Source: Pleurotus djamor (Eukaryota; Basidiomycota; Agaricomycetes; Agaricales; Pleurotaceae). Taken from it: DNA of 64,000 nucleotides. The notes beneath the pieces are model-generated. The model did not search any database, was not told the origin of the DNA, and saw only the letters and a list, made by a program, of their open reading frames with translations. This document shows, piece after piece, positions 11,403-22,924 of this stretch; position 1 is the stretch's first letter, and every line of letters begins with the position of its first letter. The translations under genes were made by a program, and so were the position numbers. Location: assembly GCA_029747585.1 (NCBI GenBank), contig JAPEVF010000076.1, positions 1-64,000 of the forward strand, read 5' to 3'.

Positions 11403-14398
11403 CTACACATGAGGCCTCTTCGCACTACCGACACGGGTGTCGCTCGGGGATCGCACTCGTTTGTTTCGTCGATTCCATGGGCCGTCCCGTTCTCCGACAA
11501 CACTGATAGCCGCCGTTGATGGAGGAAGGAAATATTTCTCAATCGACGGCATAACCTTGCTGACTCGAACCGGTTTCTCAAAGCCAGGCGCTCTCGACCG
11601 ATGCTGGCTCTGACTAGGCTGGTTATTGGGGCTTATGGGTGATGAATGCACCAAGGAGTCGAGGGTCAAGGCCGTACCACCCGGAGTGCTGGGGACGTCA
11701 TTGAGCGCCCCATCAACATGGGTTGACGAATGGGGAGGATTTTTCTTGTACTTTTGATATGACAGGGTATGTCAGCTGAACAGCAGCGAAAAAAAAANTA
11801 CAAAAAACTTACTGTCTCCAGCTCAGGCTTCCCCCTCCACCTGCTGATCGCTTCGCAGANTCTAACAGCAGCACGCTCAACCGGCTCGGCGGGAAACTGC
11901 CAGGCTAGGTCTTCCATATGAGTAGACAGATCTGGGGTAGATTCAGGGATGTCGTAAAACTGATCGAGAAAAATTGGTGATTTTCATCATCAGTATGGCA
12001 TACTGCGGCATGAACCAAGTTTACTCACCCGACGCAGTCGCTCCATCATTTCGGTGGCATACTCTTGCTCGGCTGGCGTTCTAGGTTCGGGCGGCCGACC
12101 ATCATCGACATTTGACTCATTCAGCGAACGCAGAGAGGGAAACATAACACGAGTGGCTTCTAAGAGACTAGGGAGATCATCTGGGTCGAATTCTTCGAAT
12201 TTCTTGGCATTACTTGATTCAGAACCCCCTTCCTTCATTGCATGCTTGCCTTTACGTTTGTTCGACGGAGTTGGTGTATCTCGAGGTTCCGCCGTGTTAT
12301 CGGCATCCTCTTCGTTGATACCCAAGCCAACAGTCAACAGGCATTCAATGGCGCCGACTCCTCGCCAACCTGCAGTCAGATATCCCTCCAACACAGCCCG
12401 AGTCAATAAACCCGCAGTCAGCATATACCACTCCCGGGACGGTTGAAGAGCATAAGCGGACGGTTTTTGTGATGGCGAAGACAATTGGGGTTGGCTACTA
12501 GTAGCATTGGAGACAGAAGCACGACGCATGTTCGGGGATGAGGGTCCAGCCATCGGATACGACTGAAACGGAGGTTGGAAATAGTTGCCGGAAGAGTTGG
12601 GATTGGTCGACATGCTTCCTCGGCGGTCACGCGTCAAGGGATCGACTTGAGCATTAGATCCCACAGCGGAAGAGCCTGCAACAGAAGAGCGATCCTCTTC
12701 CATTTCACGACCCAATTCCATGGCCACGAGAGCGGATAAACGTAGGAAGCGAGGAATTAATTCTGATAACTTCGCATTTCCAGCTCCGGTAATCCGTGAA
12801 GGAGAGCCGGCCTGATTGGAACTCGAAGGGGGTTTTCGACGGAGACAAGAACCGCCAATACCTGGACGTGAGAGCCCAGACCCAATGCCACTGCCATCCT
12901 GCCAACCACTTATGGCGCTGCCGCCGGTAAGGGAAGCTGACATATGAGCTCTGGGGTAGGTGCTTGAATAAGACGAAACAGGATTATACGACAGATTGTA
13001 GGCTGAGGATGATGGTGTGTAGACGGATGAAGTCGCGGGAGATGGAGCAGAATATTGAGGGGTCGATGCAAGGGGTTGAGAATGGGAAGTGACTGGGGAT
13101 TTGGAATACGCTGTATGACGGTTTGAACTGCTGCTTTGGCCAAGCTTGACTCGCGATTTTGCCTCGACGCAGATCTCACAGCTCGTATGGAGATGCCGTG
13201 GACAGCGCAGGGCGGGAGGAGCGTTTGCAGTGGAAGGGTCAGCGCCAGAGTTATACATTGATAGAACCTCATCAGAAGGCTTGGGATGGGCCCAGATGGA
13301 GCTTTCCGGGGATGGATGAGAAGAAACTCCCCGCAACGCTTCCAAAGCTGCCGGAATGGTATAATCGGAGCTCGCAGGGAGTTCTTCATCGGGCTTGTCG
13401 TTCTTAACATGATGGTGATGCCTGTATGGCGATGGTGGTGCTTGTCGCGCGAAGAAGTCATTGATCATGGTTCCGAGGGAAAGTCTGAGGCGCACTCCAT
13501 TTGGCAGAACATGCGGGTGTTTCGAAGGGCCTATGTTCGGTGATGTTGGAGGTGAATAGACATCATCATCGTCGGTAGGATGAACCGTGACCGGGGGTTG
13601 GTCAAGCATGGAAGTGACGACTTTTTCGAGACCCTCCGCGCGTAGCCTTAAGCTTCTGGCCAAAAGAAGATCCTGGTCGCTCATTCTTTCCTCTTCATCG
13701 TCATCTGCGGGTCGTAATGCACGCGATTTGAGATGGTCCGTGTCCTCTCCATCTGATCCTGCTTGTTCGTCTTCTTCATAATTTTCTGGACGATGCCGGT
13801 GCGAGTAATGCATCGAGGATGGACCGCCAGTGCGATCCGTCATACCAAGCTCTGCACGGGCTTGTGCAAATCGCGTTCTCCCTGCCTCAATGCAAGAGGT
13901 CAGCATCGGAATAAAAATGTCGGAAAGTAACAAAAGTATGGGCGCTTAAGTGATCAATGCTCGGAACAGCTCCCTGAACCCGGGTGACTTTGCTCCTGAG
14001 CTCCCTTAGGTGGCAGGGCGAATGTTATCCATCGCCAAACACACATATCTGAGCACTAAAGCACGCTCGGAGAGTTTCCCATGTCCCCCCTCGCGACCGC
14101 CCGAACAGAATTCCATATGCATAGACTTACCATGAACCCAAAGCATATGATCTATGATTAACGTTCGCGTCGACTTCTCCCTTGGCGGTATCGAATGCAG
14201 ATGGTGCGCATGCTTATGAGCAGGGGGTTTATATGTCGATGATTGTGCTTTTGGCTGCGCGAAGCTCGTCGAAGCCTGAGGCACCTGGGCACTGGAGGTG
14301 GAGGTCGACGTCGAAGGGAGACGAGAAACAGATGGAGCAATATTGAAATTCTGGACGAATGCCGGGGACAATGTGAAGGGGCTTTGGCCGCCAGCCAT
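11403..14398 (-). CDS. Large conserved-looking protein of unknown function, Ser/Pro-rich
   Basis: Four exons: 14398-14131, 13881-12029, 11959-11813 and 11750-11403. All junctions are GT-AG and in phase, giving 871 residues. The N-terminus (residues 1-70) is Ser/Thr/Pro-rich with a His-rich stretch. It is followed by a compact block spanning intron 1 (IIDHMLWVHGRTRFAQAR, then DRTGGPSS). A Cys/His cluster (CPRHLHTSCEIC) lies near residue 255. Two helical blocks follow at about residues 420-445 (LIPRFLRLSALVAMELG) and 530-565. The C-terminus is basic and low-complexity. I recognise no catalytic domain. The layout of disordered linkers between short ordered blocks suggests a scaffold or regulator (inference). 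An N at 11860 falls inside a codon without breaking frame; another N (11798) is intronic. Confidence 0.75.
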
Positions 14399-14960
14399 AT
14401 TGGCTAGCAGAGATACAAAATCGGATGCTGCGACGTTGTGAACGCTGTCGGGAGGGGCAAGAAAGTTGGATCGTATAAGTTGAGGAGGAACAAGCCGGGA
14501 TCACTGGAATTACAGGACCCTGAAAGGGATCTGCCGGTAGGCGCCCGGCGTACAAGCGCTTCCACACAATACCACAACGAGTCAAAACCAGCACCTGAGC
14601 CTTATGGAACCTGCTGTGCTATTGTTTCTGAAGACGGACTTTTGCTGGAGTGAAGATAGAGCAATTTACCGAAAAAGGGAATATATTTAACCGTTTGAAG
14701 GTACGAACGGGCACCATGGGGAGAGACTGCGATTATTTCGCCACGAACACCCACAAGTCCTTGACCCTCCATACTATCATATCATCGAAACGGTCATCTT
14801 TCAACGCGTTACTTCCTTCGGAAGGCCCACGCCGTACAAGTGGCTTTGAAGAAGTGGAGCGACACCCGAAAATCAGAGAACACACGATGCACTTACATGA
14901 CACCACTGGAGGGCCCAGCAAGGCATTCAGTTCAGGCCCTTTCCTAGCTCGACATTTCAT
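14399..14960. other. Intergenic, left edge of the duplicated segment
   Basis: There is no gene. From about 14620 the sequence matches 18580 onward, including a shared GGGCACCATG block at 14709 and 18664. This marks the left border of the segmental duplication. Confidence 0.5.
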
Positions 14961-16175
14961 TCAAGCTGTGTCCATGACAGAGCAGCGTTGCTTGGTGTTG
15001 CTAAGGTTTTTACCATAACAAACGCGGTCGTGAGGATGTTTCCGACGACTTCGAATGAAACGACGCGATCCTGGAGATACATATTGGAAAATTAAAACAG
15101 AACGTGTGAGTGGGGCGCCAGGGCTTTGAGTTTCCAGGTCCCATGCAGTCCATATCAAGATCTTCATCGGTAGTGTCGCACCAAAATATCCAGTTGGCTT
15201 GGTAAACGGTCCAGCTTCTTGATATGATGACAAGTCATATTCCTGGTAGATCGGTGGAGTACCCGGAAGCAATGCAGAAGTCCAGCAAGTAATAGTGCAC
15301 AGCAGAGAATCATAATCATCCCGAGTCAGCGCGAGTGCAGAGAAAGAGCCATCGGTACGCATCACACCGTAGAGCAATGTTGAGTCGGAGTTAGCAAAGG
15401 CCGTCCAGATACAAATTTGATTCAAGACCTGCCGGAAGATTTAGTGCCTTCGTCTTTCGTCCGCGTTGAATTATCGAATGCCAGCCTTTCCAAGGGGCAC
15501 AGAAAATTTCCACCAACACCACGAGGACGTTGTGTCGCGCTTCCATAGGATGTACGTCAAGGGAAACCCGCGTTGAAATACTTCTAAATGGCCCAGAGGC
15601 GTTCTGTGGGCTATCATGAGTGTAGAGTGCGATATGCGAAGTAAATAAGCGGAGGAGCCATGTCTTGACGCCCTTGGTTCGCGGTTCATTCATGCCAATC
15701 GTAGACATGTGTACTTATCTGTGATGAGTCTGTCACAATGAGTAAAAAAGTGTGCCATAGCGAGGAAGGGACTCAGGTACAAAAGATGAACAAACTTGAA
15801 AGTGAGCTCAACGAGCTCATTGGACAAAATTCCAATGACCTGGTCGTTCGCCATGAACCTACCAATACCAGCCTCTGCGGGTACATATGATATTGCTAGC
15901 GAAAGTCCAGTTTGCGTCTCGATATGGATCCGAATGCACGCCATGGACTCTGAGCACCCCATAACTGTGCAACTTCCGCAGTCGAGTAACCACGGACATC
16001 GCAGATATGTATGAATATTTTTGGAGAGGTCGACGTTCATTGATCCAACTTGAAAATTCCACGTGAAAAAGAGCGGAGGCTTACTCGACGGACTTAGGCG
16101 CTCGGTGCATTGACCCTGGTTTGTTCCATCGACGACCCACCCGGTTTGATGCATCTCTCGAACATACGTTGGCAA
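14961..16175 (-). pseudogene. Unrecognised minus-strand gene, possibly F-box-related, probably decaying (copy 1)
   Basis: Three long open frames (16175-15690, 15708-15391, 15425-14961) follow each other on the minus strand and look like exons of one gene. No clean model joins all of them. The first contains ILSNELVELTFKFVH, which resembles the start of an F-box helix. The last contains LIWTAWDLETQSPGAP. A second copy at about 19040-19740 shares WDLET..PGAP and CAPWK motifs but has a stop codon between aligned parts. The whole unit is duplicated together with the downstream C2H2 gene. The F-box label is a weak inference; the product could be unrelated. Confidence 0.4.
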
Positions 16176-16762
16176 TGTGCGAAAATTATGATCTTCGGGA
16201 TATCCGTTGTCTCACATGTTTCAAAATGTATCCCGAATCCGGATGAGCTTGAGCCTACAGTCTCTGACGTGCAGACCAGTCCTATCTACATACACCTTTC
16301 AAATGGCTGTGGCTTTTGTTACGCCTGGCTCAAAATTCGGATCTGAAGATCTGAACTTATGAGCCTCACTTCAATGCCAGGGCCCAGCGCCTTTCAGTCT
16401 CGGCCGAGTTTCTGGAATCTGCACACCCCGATCCTTGTACGACCTTCTTCCGCAATGATCGTTCCTTGTGTACTTTGTATCCTAAACACATGCAGTCACC
16501 TCGAACTTGGAAAGATCTGTCAGACATTTCGATGTTCTTGTTCTACTTACGGCAGGGTTTCTATCTACGCGCCCAAAGTCTACAAACGTCACGTTCAGCG
16601 CCATTGATGTTTCTTAGAAATTGCCCCCCAAGTCTGCCTCTCCATTGACATCAAGCAAGCTATGTTTCATTTTATCCCTAGCACTGCGTGTTGGATGCGG
16701 GTATATATAGCAGCTGGGTTTACTTCACTCAATCTGCATCGATTCCTGCTCGAACTTTGAAG
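16176..16762. other. Upstream region of C2H2 gene 1, duplicated
   Basis: No gene is seen. The blocks ACATGTTTCAAAATG (16215) and CAATGATCGTTCCTTG (16454) recur, slightly changed, at about 20620 and 20830 upstream of C2H2 gene 2. Confidence 0.55.
16702..16709 (+). promoter_or_regulatory. TATA box of C2H2 gene 1
   Basis: TATATATA, 54-61 nt above the ATG at 16763. C2H2 gene 2 has an equivalent box at 21080-21087. Confidence 0.55.
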
Positions 16763-17722
16763 ATGTTTCCTTCTAACTCTAATTTTGGCATCCAACCCTA
16801 CGTCGACGCTTCCGAGAGGCAGGACCGCTACAGTAAGCGTCCAAAGCAATCACGAAACTCCTAACTGACGGTGCTGAAGGACAACAACGACGCGCTCATC
16901 ACCCCTCCGTCGAACCTTCGAGAGTTCAAGCCTACAATAGCACCTGGCGCGAGACGTCAGGTCAAGCACAACACAATCACCGCCATTTACCTATCCACCC
17001 AAGCTTTTCCGTTTTGCCGCAAGGAACTCCTAACGCTGCATACCCGAGCGGGCAGACCTTGGGTTCCACCTATACTGCTCCCTCGAACTCAATGTCTAGA
17101 CCGTATACTCTGCCCGATCAATCCCAACCATGGGGTTAGTTTTTCGCTCAATTCTATGTATCGCTATCACATACTGACTCTCGACAGCTGGCTTTCCCCC
17201 ACAGTATCCTGAATACCCAGCTAATTCTACGACCAATGCAAACGATTATTACTCATCCGGTCCAAGCTATACGCACTCTATGCCGCCAGAGCCCCATTAC
17301 TCGCAAGGTATAGTTCTTCAGTACGAGAACTACCCAGTATACTCACCCAACACCCAGAGATGCATCGAAACGGCTGGACGAACGGCTCCCAAGAACCAGT
17401 AGCTCGCAGTCAGATCGCTACGGAAGCTGTTCTTGACGCGTCCGAACGACGTCGGACCCATCCTCATAAATACTGGTGTCAACATTGTCGAACTGGCTTT
17501 ACAGCAAAGCACAACCTTGATCGTAAGTGGACACTGAATCGATACCTTGCACCATCAGCTCATCGTGTAACTGCGATTGCTCTAGGTCATGAAAGTGCGC
17601 ATAATAACGAGAAGAAATTTACCTGCGAACTTTGCCCTTCGTCGTTCACTACCAAGGCCGATCTCAAACGCCATATGGACAAGTCTAAGAAGCATTCGCA
17701 ACTCCCCTCCCGCTTATATTAA
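16763..17722 (+). CDS. Two-finger C2H2 protein, gene 1 of the cluster
   Basis: Five exons: 16763-16832, 16880-17134, 17188-17307, 17358-17522 and 17586-17722. They give 248 residues with all phases consistent. The N-terminal two thirds are Ser/Pro/Tyr/Gln-rich and probably disordered. A short basic stretch (ASERRRTHPHKYW) leads into finger 1: C-X2-C-X12-H-X3-H with core FTAKHNLDR. A TGEKP-like linker (NNEKKFT) follows. Finger 2 is C-X2-C-X12-H-X6-H with core FTTKADLKR. The form suggests a nuclear DNA-binding regulator, but the target is unknown. Intron 4 (17523-17585) splits the Arg codon just before the first zinc-binding His of finger 1. The gene is a duplicate of gene 2, and exon 4 is exactly 165 nt in both. 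Confidence 0.88.
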
Positions 17723-18640
17723 TCATGAGGGATGAAAAACCCCACATCCCTTTGAACCCGTACACGAAATCTTAATGAAGAGCTTGGTGCCGTCAATAGC
17801 TTGACTCATGTAACTTATTTATATCCTTGAATTAATGCGTATCACGGCGAGTCACATCCGTCATATGAAGAGGCCCTCAAGGCCATCAGTGGCGATCCCA
17901 TTCGAACTTTGATAAGTATACGGACAGTCCCTCGTTTCCGCTCGTTGTCGTAGTGACAAGCGAGCTCCAAGGAGCCCGGGAGTAAGGGACAGAAGTGGAG
18001 GTGAATGAGTGGACTACTACCTCAGCACTACGATCAGTCTGCCATCCGTCCGTCCACTGAACAAGGGGCTCCCCTAGTACCCCTATGTCCGACACGAAAG
18101 GAAAAATGCGACGTCACGATTCATTCCAGTAGTGCGCCTTCCATCGTCCCCTGCCTCTTTGATCGACTTGGTTCGTTGGCAGGCATCTCTTTCGTCAGTA
18201 ATGAGTACTATCCAAGTACTAGACCATCGAGCCTTCGTTGTGGTACGGCTTTCAATCTGATGTTGCCATGTGACAGATGAGCCGAAACAATTGCTGATCA
18301 TGAGCACTGGGAGGACTGCGTCTAGGCCGTTCGTCTGAAGTCAGTTTGGTTTGATCTCCATCTAGGCTGTAAGTAATGTGATCGTCGATCAGAAGCGACC
18401 CTTCAGCTTCGTTATCAACTGTCTCCAGCAACGAGAAGGGCCGATAACTTGTTAAATACCACTTGTTACAGATTCTTGTGCCATGCCCATTATCCTCTAT
18501 GTATGTGTGTGATTGAAACTACGAAAGGTTGGCATTAGGCAAGACTCAGGCGCTCGCCATCTAACCTTTATAGTAGGAGCTGTGCTATTGAATATGGAGA
18601 CGAACTTTTTCCTAGTGTGGCAATGACCGGAAATAAGAAG
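17723..18640. other. Intergenic between duplicated units
   Basis: Short chance open frames only. The right part (from about 18580) begins the second duplicated unit. Confidence 0.45.
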
Positions 18641-19039
18641 ATATTAAGCCGCTTTACTGTACAACGGGCACCATGAGAGGAGACTGAGATGACCTAGCCA
18701 CCAACGTACACAAACCCTTGAAATTCCATACCATGCCCTCGAAACGGTCGTCCATCTACGCGTTCGTTCGCTAGAAAGGTTGACACCATCAAAGTGGCTT
18801 CGAAGTAGCGGGGTGAGACCAAGACTCTCAATGTCGACCACATGTCATCGAAGAGCATGAGAGTGTGCCTACGACGCTCCGCAGTCCTAGAATTCTATCA
18901 AGCTGTGCCAAATGAGAGAGCACCTTTATCTTGGGTTGCTACCCAAACAAAGATTCTCCGTCGGGAGTGTGTTTCGACAAATTCGGATGAACGACACATT
19001 TCTGCTTGAGTAAATTGTAGAAAATTAAAAGGAACGTGT

Positions 19040-19740
19040 TCGGGGTGGAGCGCCAGGGACTTTGGTTTCAAGGTCCCATGTCATGTCAAGACCCTTCCTC
19101 CATAGTACCGCACCAGAATAATTGACGCCAGGAGGGATGGCTCAGTAAGCGGTCCTTCTTAACGATACGGAACGTCCAGTGACTCCGAAAATTCCAGGAG
19201 GAACAGTGATATCCGAAGTCGATCAGCCAGCAACAATGGACACCAGATCCATCCCGAGGGCTGGGTAGAAGACTACGCGCGAGCGCAGTCAAGGTGCAGT
19301 GAAAGAATTCGAAAATTCGGTCCTGGATATACCGATATCGAGTCGGGGGGGAATAGTTGCCGGGGAGACACAATTAGATTTAAGATGAGGAAACATGTTT
19401 TTGTGTTGTTGTTGTCGGGTGAGTTGATGAGGCGACTTGGAGGCGACAGCAGACTTTCCAAGGTGCGCAATTTTTTTCAACTTTCCTTGAACGCTGGACG
19501 GTGCTTCCATAGCATGTGGATCCAGGGTGGCCAAGACTAGAAAAAAATCGAAACGCTTTGGGACGATCAGCTGGGGTAGATTGAGAAAGATATGTCGTCC
19601 AGTGAAGGGAGCCGAACAGCGTCGTATAGGCTGACATGATGTCGAACCACGATACGTAGTATAGCACAGCGTGAAAGATTTTAAGTCGCGTGCGTATGGA
19701 GCGGGTTTCTCATGCCAATCGGTCTACCATGAGATCTAAT
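19040..19740 (-). pseudogene. Copy 2 of the unrecognised minus-strand gene, decayed
   Basis: Minus-strand fragments match copy 1 (14961-15700). WDLETKVPGAP corresponds to WDLETQSPGAP, and a CAPWK motif lies in the same order. The reading frame is broken by a stop codon (TGA, near 19140) between aligned segments and by frame changes, so this copy cannot make the same protein. It sits at the same place relative to C2H2 gene 2 as copy 1 does relative to gene 1, but is separated from it by an extra 0.8 kb or so. Confidence 0.5.
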
Positions 19741-21136
19741 CAATTGAGTGTTGACCGGTGACCTTGAAAGGACTCACTTTACGGCCGAAGGATGGGCCAG
19801 AGCCAAAATCAGTCTCTTAGGCCTTTTTCGGCGAATGGGAACGACGTGTCCTTCAATGACCCACCAACGCATTGAGTAAAAGGTAAAAGTACAGGCTGAT
19901 GACCGTTGGAACACTCTGACGCTTAGTCTAGACGATCCTCAACCATCTTAGTAACAGGAGGACCTCAGGTTCTCTAAAATGCGAGTAGGTGAGTAGTACC
20001 AGGTGAGTATGGCACTTATTACTGATGTGGGGGTCATGACTTTTTCCGAGGAGTTGACATCCGACCCTGCCATGTTGAAACGTTGATTCAAGAGGGATTC
20101 CTGACCGAACTGCCGGCGGTGGTGAAGGTCAGAGGGATCTGAGTTTAGGCGCCGGGGCGCTTCGTAATGACAAGATTCGCCTCGCTTCGCTCCGGCTCCC
20201 CCTCATTGGCAATGAGGGCGAATCCAGAATGATATATATGAGTTGAGTTGTTGTAAAGGAGATCCAAGATGTGAAAGAAGCTCTGCAGTAAGTAGGCAAA
20301 CATGAGCGCGATAAAAACAGACGTTGATGGCGACTACGATGAAAAAGGTCACTCGAGTGGGCCAGGAGACGAAAAAGGGGCGGGTTGCGTTGATGTCTCG
20401 GTCGACACCGGTGGTTATGCCAAGGATGGCACAAATAGCTACAAAGAAATAGCTGTCGTATGCTTAAGATACGAGTAATCATGACCTAAATTTGCTGTTG
20501 GTTTTCCTTTTGCACCTGGCCTTGCACTTGATTCTTCCATTTTCCAAAGGATCCTCTCTCTGAGGAGGAGCTTTCATTGCGCGCAGATGATCATCGATTC
20601 CCGTAGCCTGTCCGTGGCTTTACATGTTTCAAAATGGACCCTAGCCACGGTTCAACTTGCGACAAATATCAGTCTCCCGGTTGCTCAGGTGCAGGTGCAG
20701 CCACAAGCACATCTCCAAATGTAGATCGTACTTGCATCGTACTGAACCCGCTCCGATCATCTCTGGAACTACCTCCGTATCGTCACCCAGCCCCTCCCTC
20801 CCTTTCCTGATCTACGGTCTTCCTCCGGAATGATCGTTCCTTGCGCACGTCCTTATGCGCATGCGGTCACGTATTTGTAAAAAAAAAATCTAGGGGAACC
20901 TTCGATAGCTTTCTTGTCCTCTTTGCGGCAAGGACTCTACGTGCTCGAGGTCTGCAAACCTTCCTAGCGCCTTTACGTTCACGGTTTCTTGGAAATAGCC
21001 TCATGGCCATTTCATGGCATCAGACACGCTATGCTCCATTTCAACGGACTGATATTCTCCAGAATAGTGTTTCTGTGGGTATATAAGTGCAAATGGTGGG
21101 TTACTTACCCCAACTTTAACTTGAACTGACTTCAAG
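19741..21136. other. Upstream region of C2H2 gene 2 with a possible membrane-protein remnant
   Basis: The part from 20580 on is a diverged copy of the region upstream of C2H2 gene 1. At about 20185-20450 on the minus strand there is an open frame without a start codon. It encodes two hydrophobic stretches (VAICAILGITTG and VTFFIVVAINVCFY) separated by a polar loop. This looks like a piece of a small multi-pass membrane protein, absent from the equivalent place in the first unit. A 9-bp-arm hairpin lies at 20200-20218. Confidence 0.35.
21080..21087 (+). promoter_or_regulatory. TATA box of C2H2 gene 2
   Basis: TATATAAG, 50-57 nt above the ATG at 21137. Confidence 0.55.
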
Positions 21137-22080
21137 ATGGATCCTTCTTACTTTAGTGACCAGAACAGTGGCAACAGGTCGAATAATCGGGATCCTTACG
21201 GTAGGCTTATAGTCTTCTCGACACGCTCGCGGCTGATGTTACTGAAGGAGTCGGACACAACCAGCACCCTGGTAGCGATCTTTCACGCCCCCGCTATTCC
21301 CATGGTATCTGGCGGGACATGCAAGGCCAAGAGCAGTATGATCCCGTAAACCTACCGAACGCACGATACCATCCCACTGTTCCCCAAGGGAGCCCTCAAC
21401 ATCGTACTAACGGACGTGAAGGCAGCTCTGTTTTTGCCTCTTCTCCTTATCCAGCTTCGTCACATGGAGTCTATCCGATCCGACCATGGTGTAAGCCAAT
21501 GATTAATTATTGTCTACGCGCGAACAACGAACATGCTGACGTCTCGAGCAGATGAAGAGTTTCGCCCCCAGTACCCCGAATACCCATCCACTTCTGCCCC
21601 AAGCCCGTACGATTATAAACCCGAGATTTTGAGCGCCGCACCGTCCTTCTCCCAAGACCCTCCAGGAGGCTTCAAGCAAGGTAGATTTTCTGTAACCCAT
21701 GTACCTTACACGAAACTTAAGAGAATCTCCAGAGATGCATAGTCATGCCTTTACAAGTCTTTCCCCAGAACCACCAGCTCGCCGACAGATAGCTACGAAC
21801 GCGGTCATAAACGCTGCCGAACGACGTCGCATCAATCCTCACAAATATTTCTGTCACATTTGCCCTACCGCTTTTACTGCCAAGCATAATCTCACTCGTG
21901 AGTAGGATCGTTACGCTTGGTGCACATTATCTCAGATCCTTGGAACCAGGCCACGAGAGCGCCCACAATAACGAAAAGCCTTACCAATGCGAACGTTGCC
22001 AATCCTCTTTCACTACCAAGGCTGATCTCAAGCGTCATATGCATAAGTCCAAGAAGCATTCCGAACCACTTCCTGCGTAA
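21137..22080 (+). CDS. Two-finger C2H2 protein, gene 2 of the cluster
   Basis: Five exons: 21137-21200, 21248-21490, 21552-21680, 21733-21897 and 21950-22080. They give 243 residues. It is the paralogue of gene 1. Both have the five-exon layout, the same intron phases, an exon 4 of 165 nt, a QYPEYP motif early in exon 3 and an AAERRRINPHKYF stretch before finger 1. Finger 1 is C-X2-C-X12-H-X3-H (FTAKHNLTR). Finger 2 is C-X2-C-X12-H-X6-H (FTTKADLKR). The fingers are much better conserved than the N-terminal tail, which is expected if DNA binding is constrained and the tail is free to drift. It is probably a transcription regulator; targets are unknown. Confidence 0.88.
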
Positions 22081-22924
22081 GCTCCAGGCACCCGGAGCCG
22101 CGCTACCTACGACAATGTAGAGTAGAGTATATGAAACGAAAGAATCAATCGTATTTATGTTATAGCTCCCGTAACTTATTCAGAGTCTAGGTCTAGAACT
22201 TAATATCGTGATAATAATGGTGTAGAACCCCATATGTGCCACTAAGCCAGATCAATAACAATTACATTTGGATATATCCTTCGCTTTCGCCCAAGTTAAG
22301 GCACCCGCTTGCCGAGAGGAATGTTAGTAACGGGTGCAATATCTGAGCGGTGAGAGCAGGGCACGTAGTACTGGTGAATCGCTGGAATGTTGATGATGGT
22401 CTGCAAAACGCGTTTGACGCGGAAGCATGGATCGAAGTCAAAAAGTGATCTGCGAAATGAGTCTCCCGCTTCTTCCACTTGTATGAAGGAGTTCGATACC
22501 TGACCAATCAAACACCTGTACCCAATCTCGTACCATCATGTTGGCTGCATGCCGTTTCCAAGTTCCCTTGATGGAGGTCAGCCTCAGGTGAGTTTTGCCT
22601 GGAGAAAGAGCCGGAACGTCTGGGCTAGTCGGCCAAACGCTTCACCCAGAGCTTGGCTTCGATCTACGCTGTAAGCACGGTTTACAATCGCAGATCGGAG
22701 CATTCGCGGCTATTGATGGACCCTTTTTTCGGCCAGAATGCGACAGGCTCGGAGTGGCGAGAAAAGCTCGTGATTTGAGCTTGATTGGGGTATACTTATA
22801 TACTCTAGGAGCGAAAGCAAATACAGAGCAAAGTCAACAACACTAATGGTACAACCTCTCTTGATACCATGGTGGGTATATGTACATGAATGGGACCACG
22901 GTGATTATCTGGCAACAGCCATCG
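22081..22924. other. Intergenic
   Basis: There is no supported gene. A 71-codon minus-strand frame (22511-22296) has protein-like composition but no recognisable domain and no clear neighbouring exons. Confidence 0.4.

Noticed and set aside
12054..12446. Plus-strand frame opposite the 871-residue protein
   Set aside because: Antisense shadow of a real exon.
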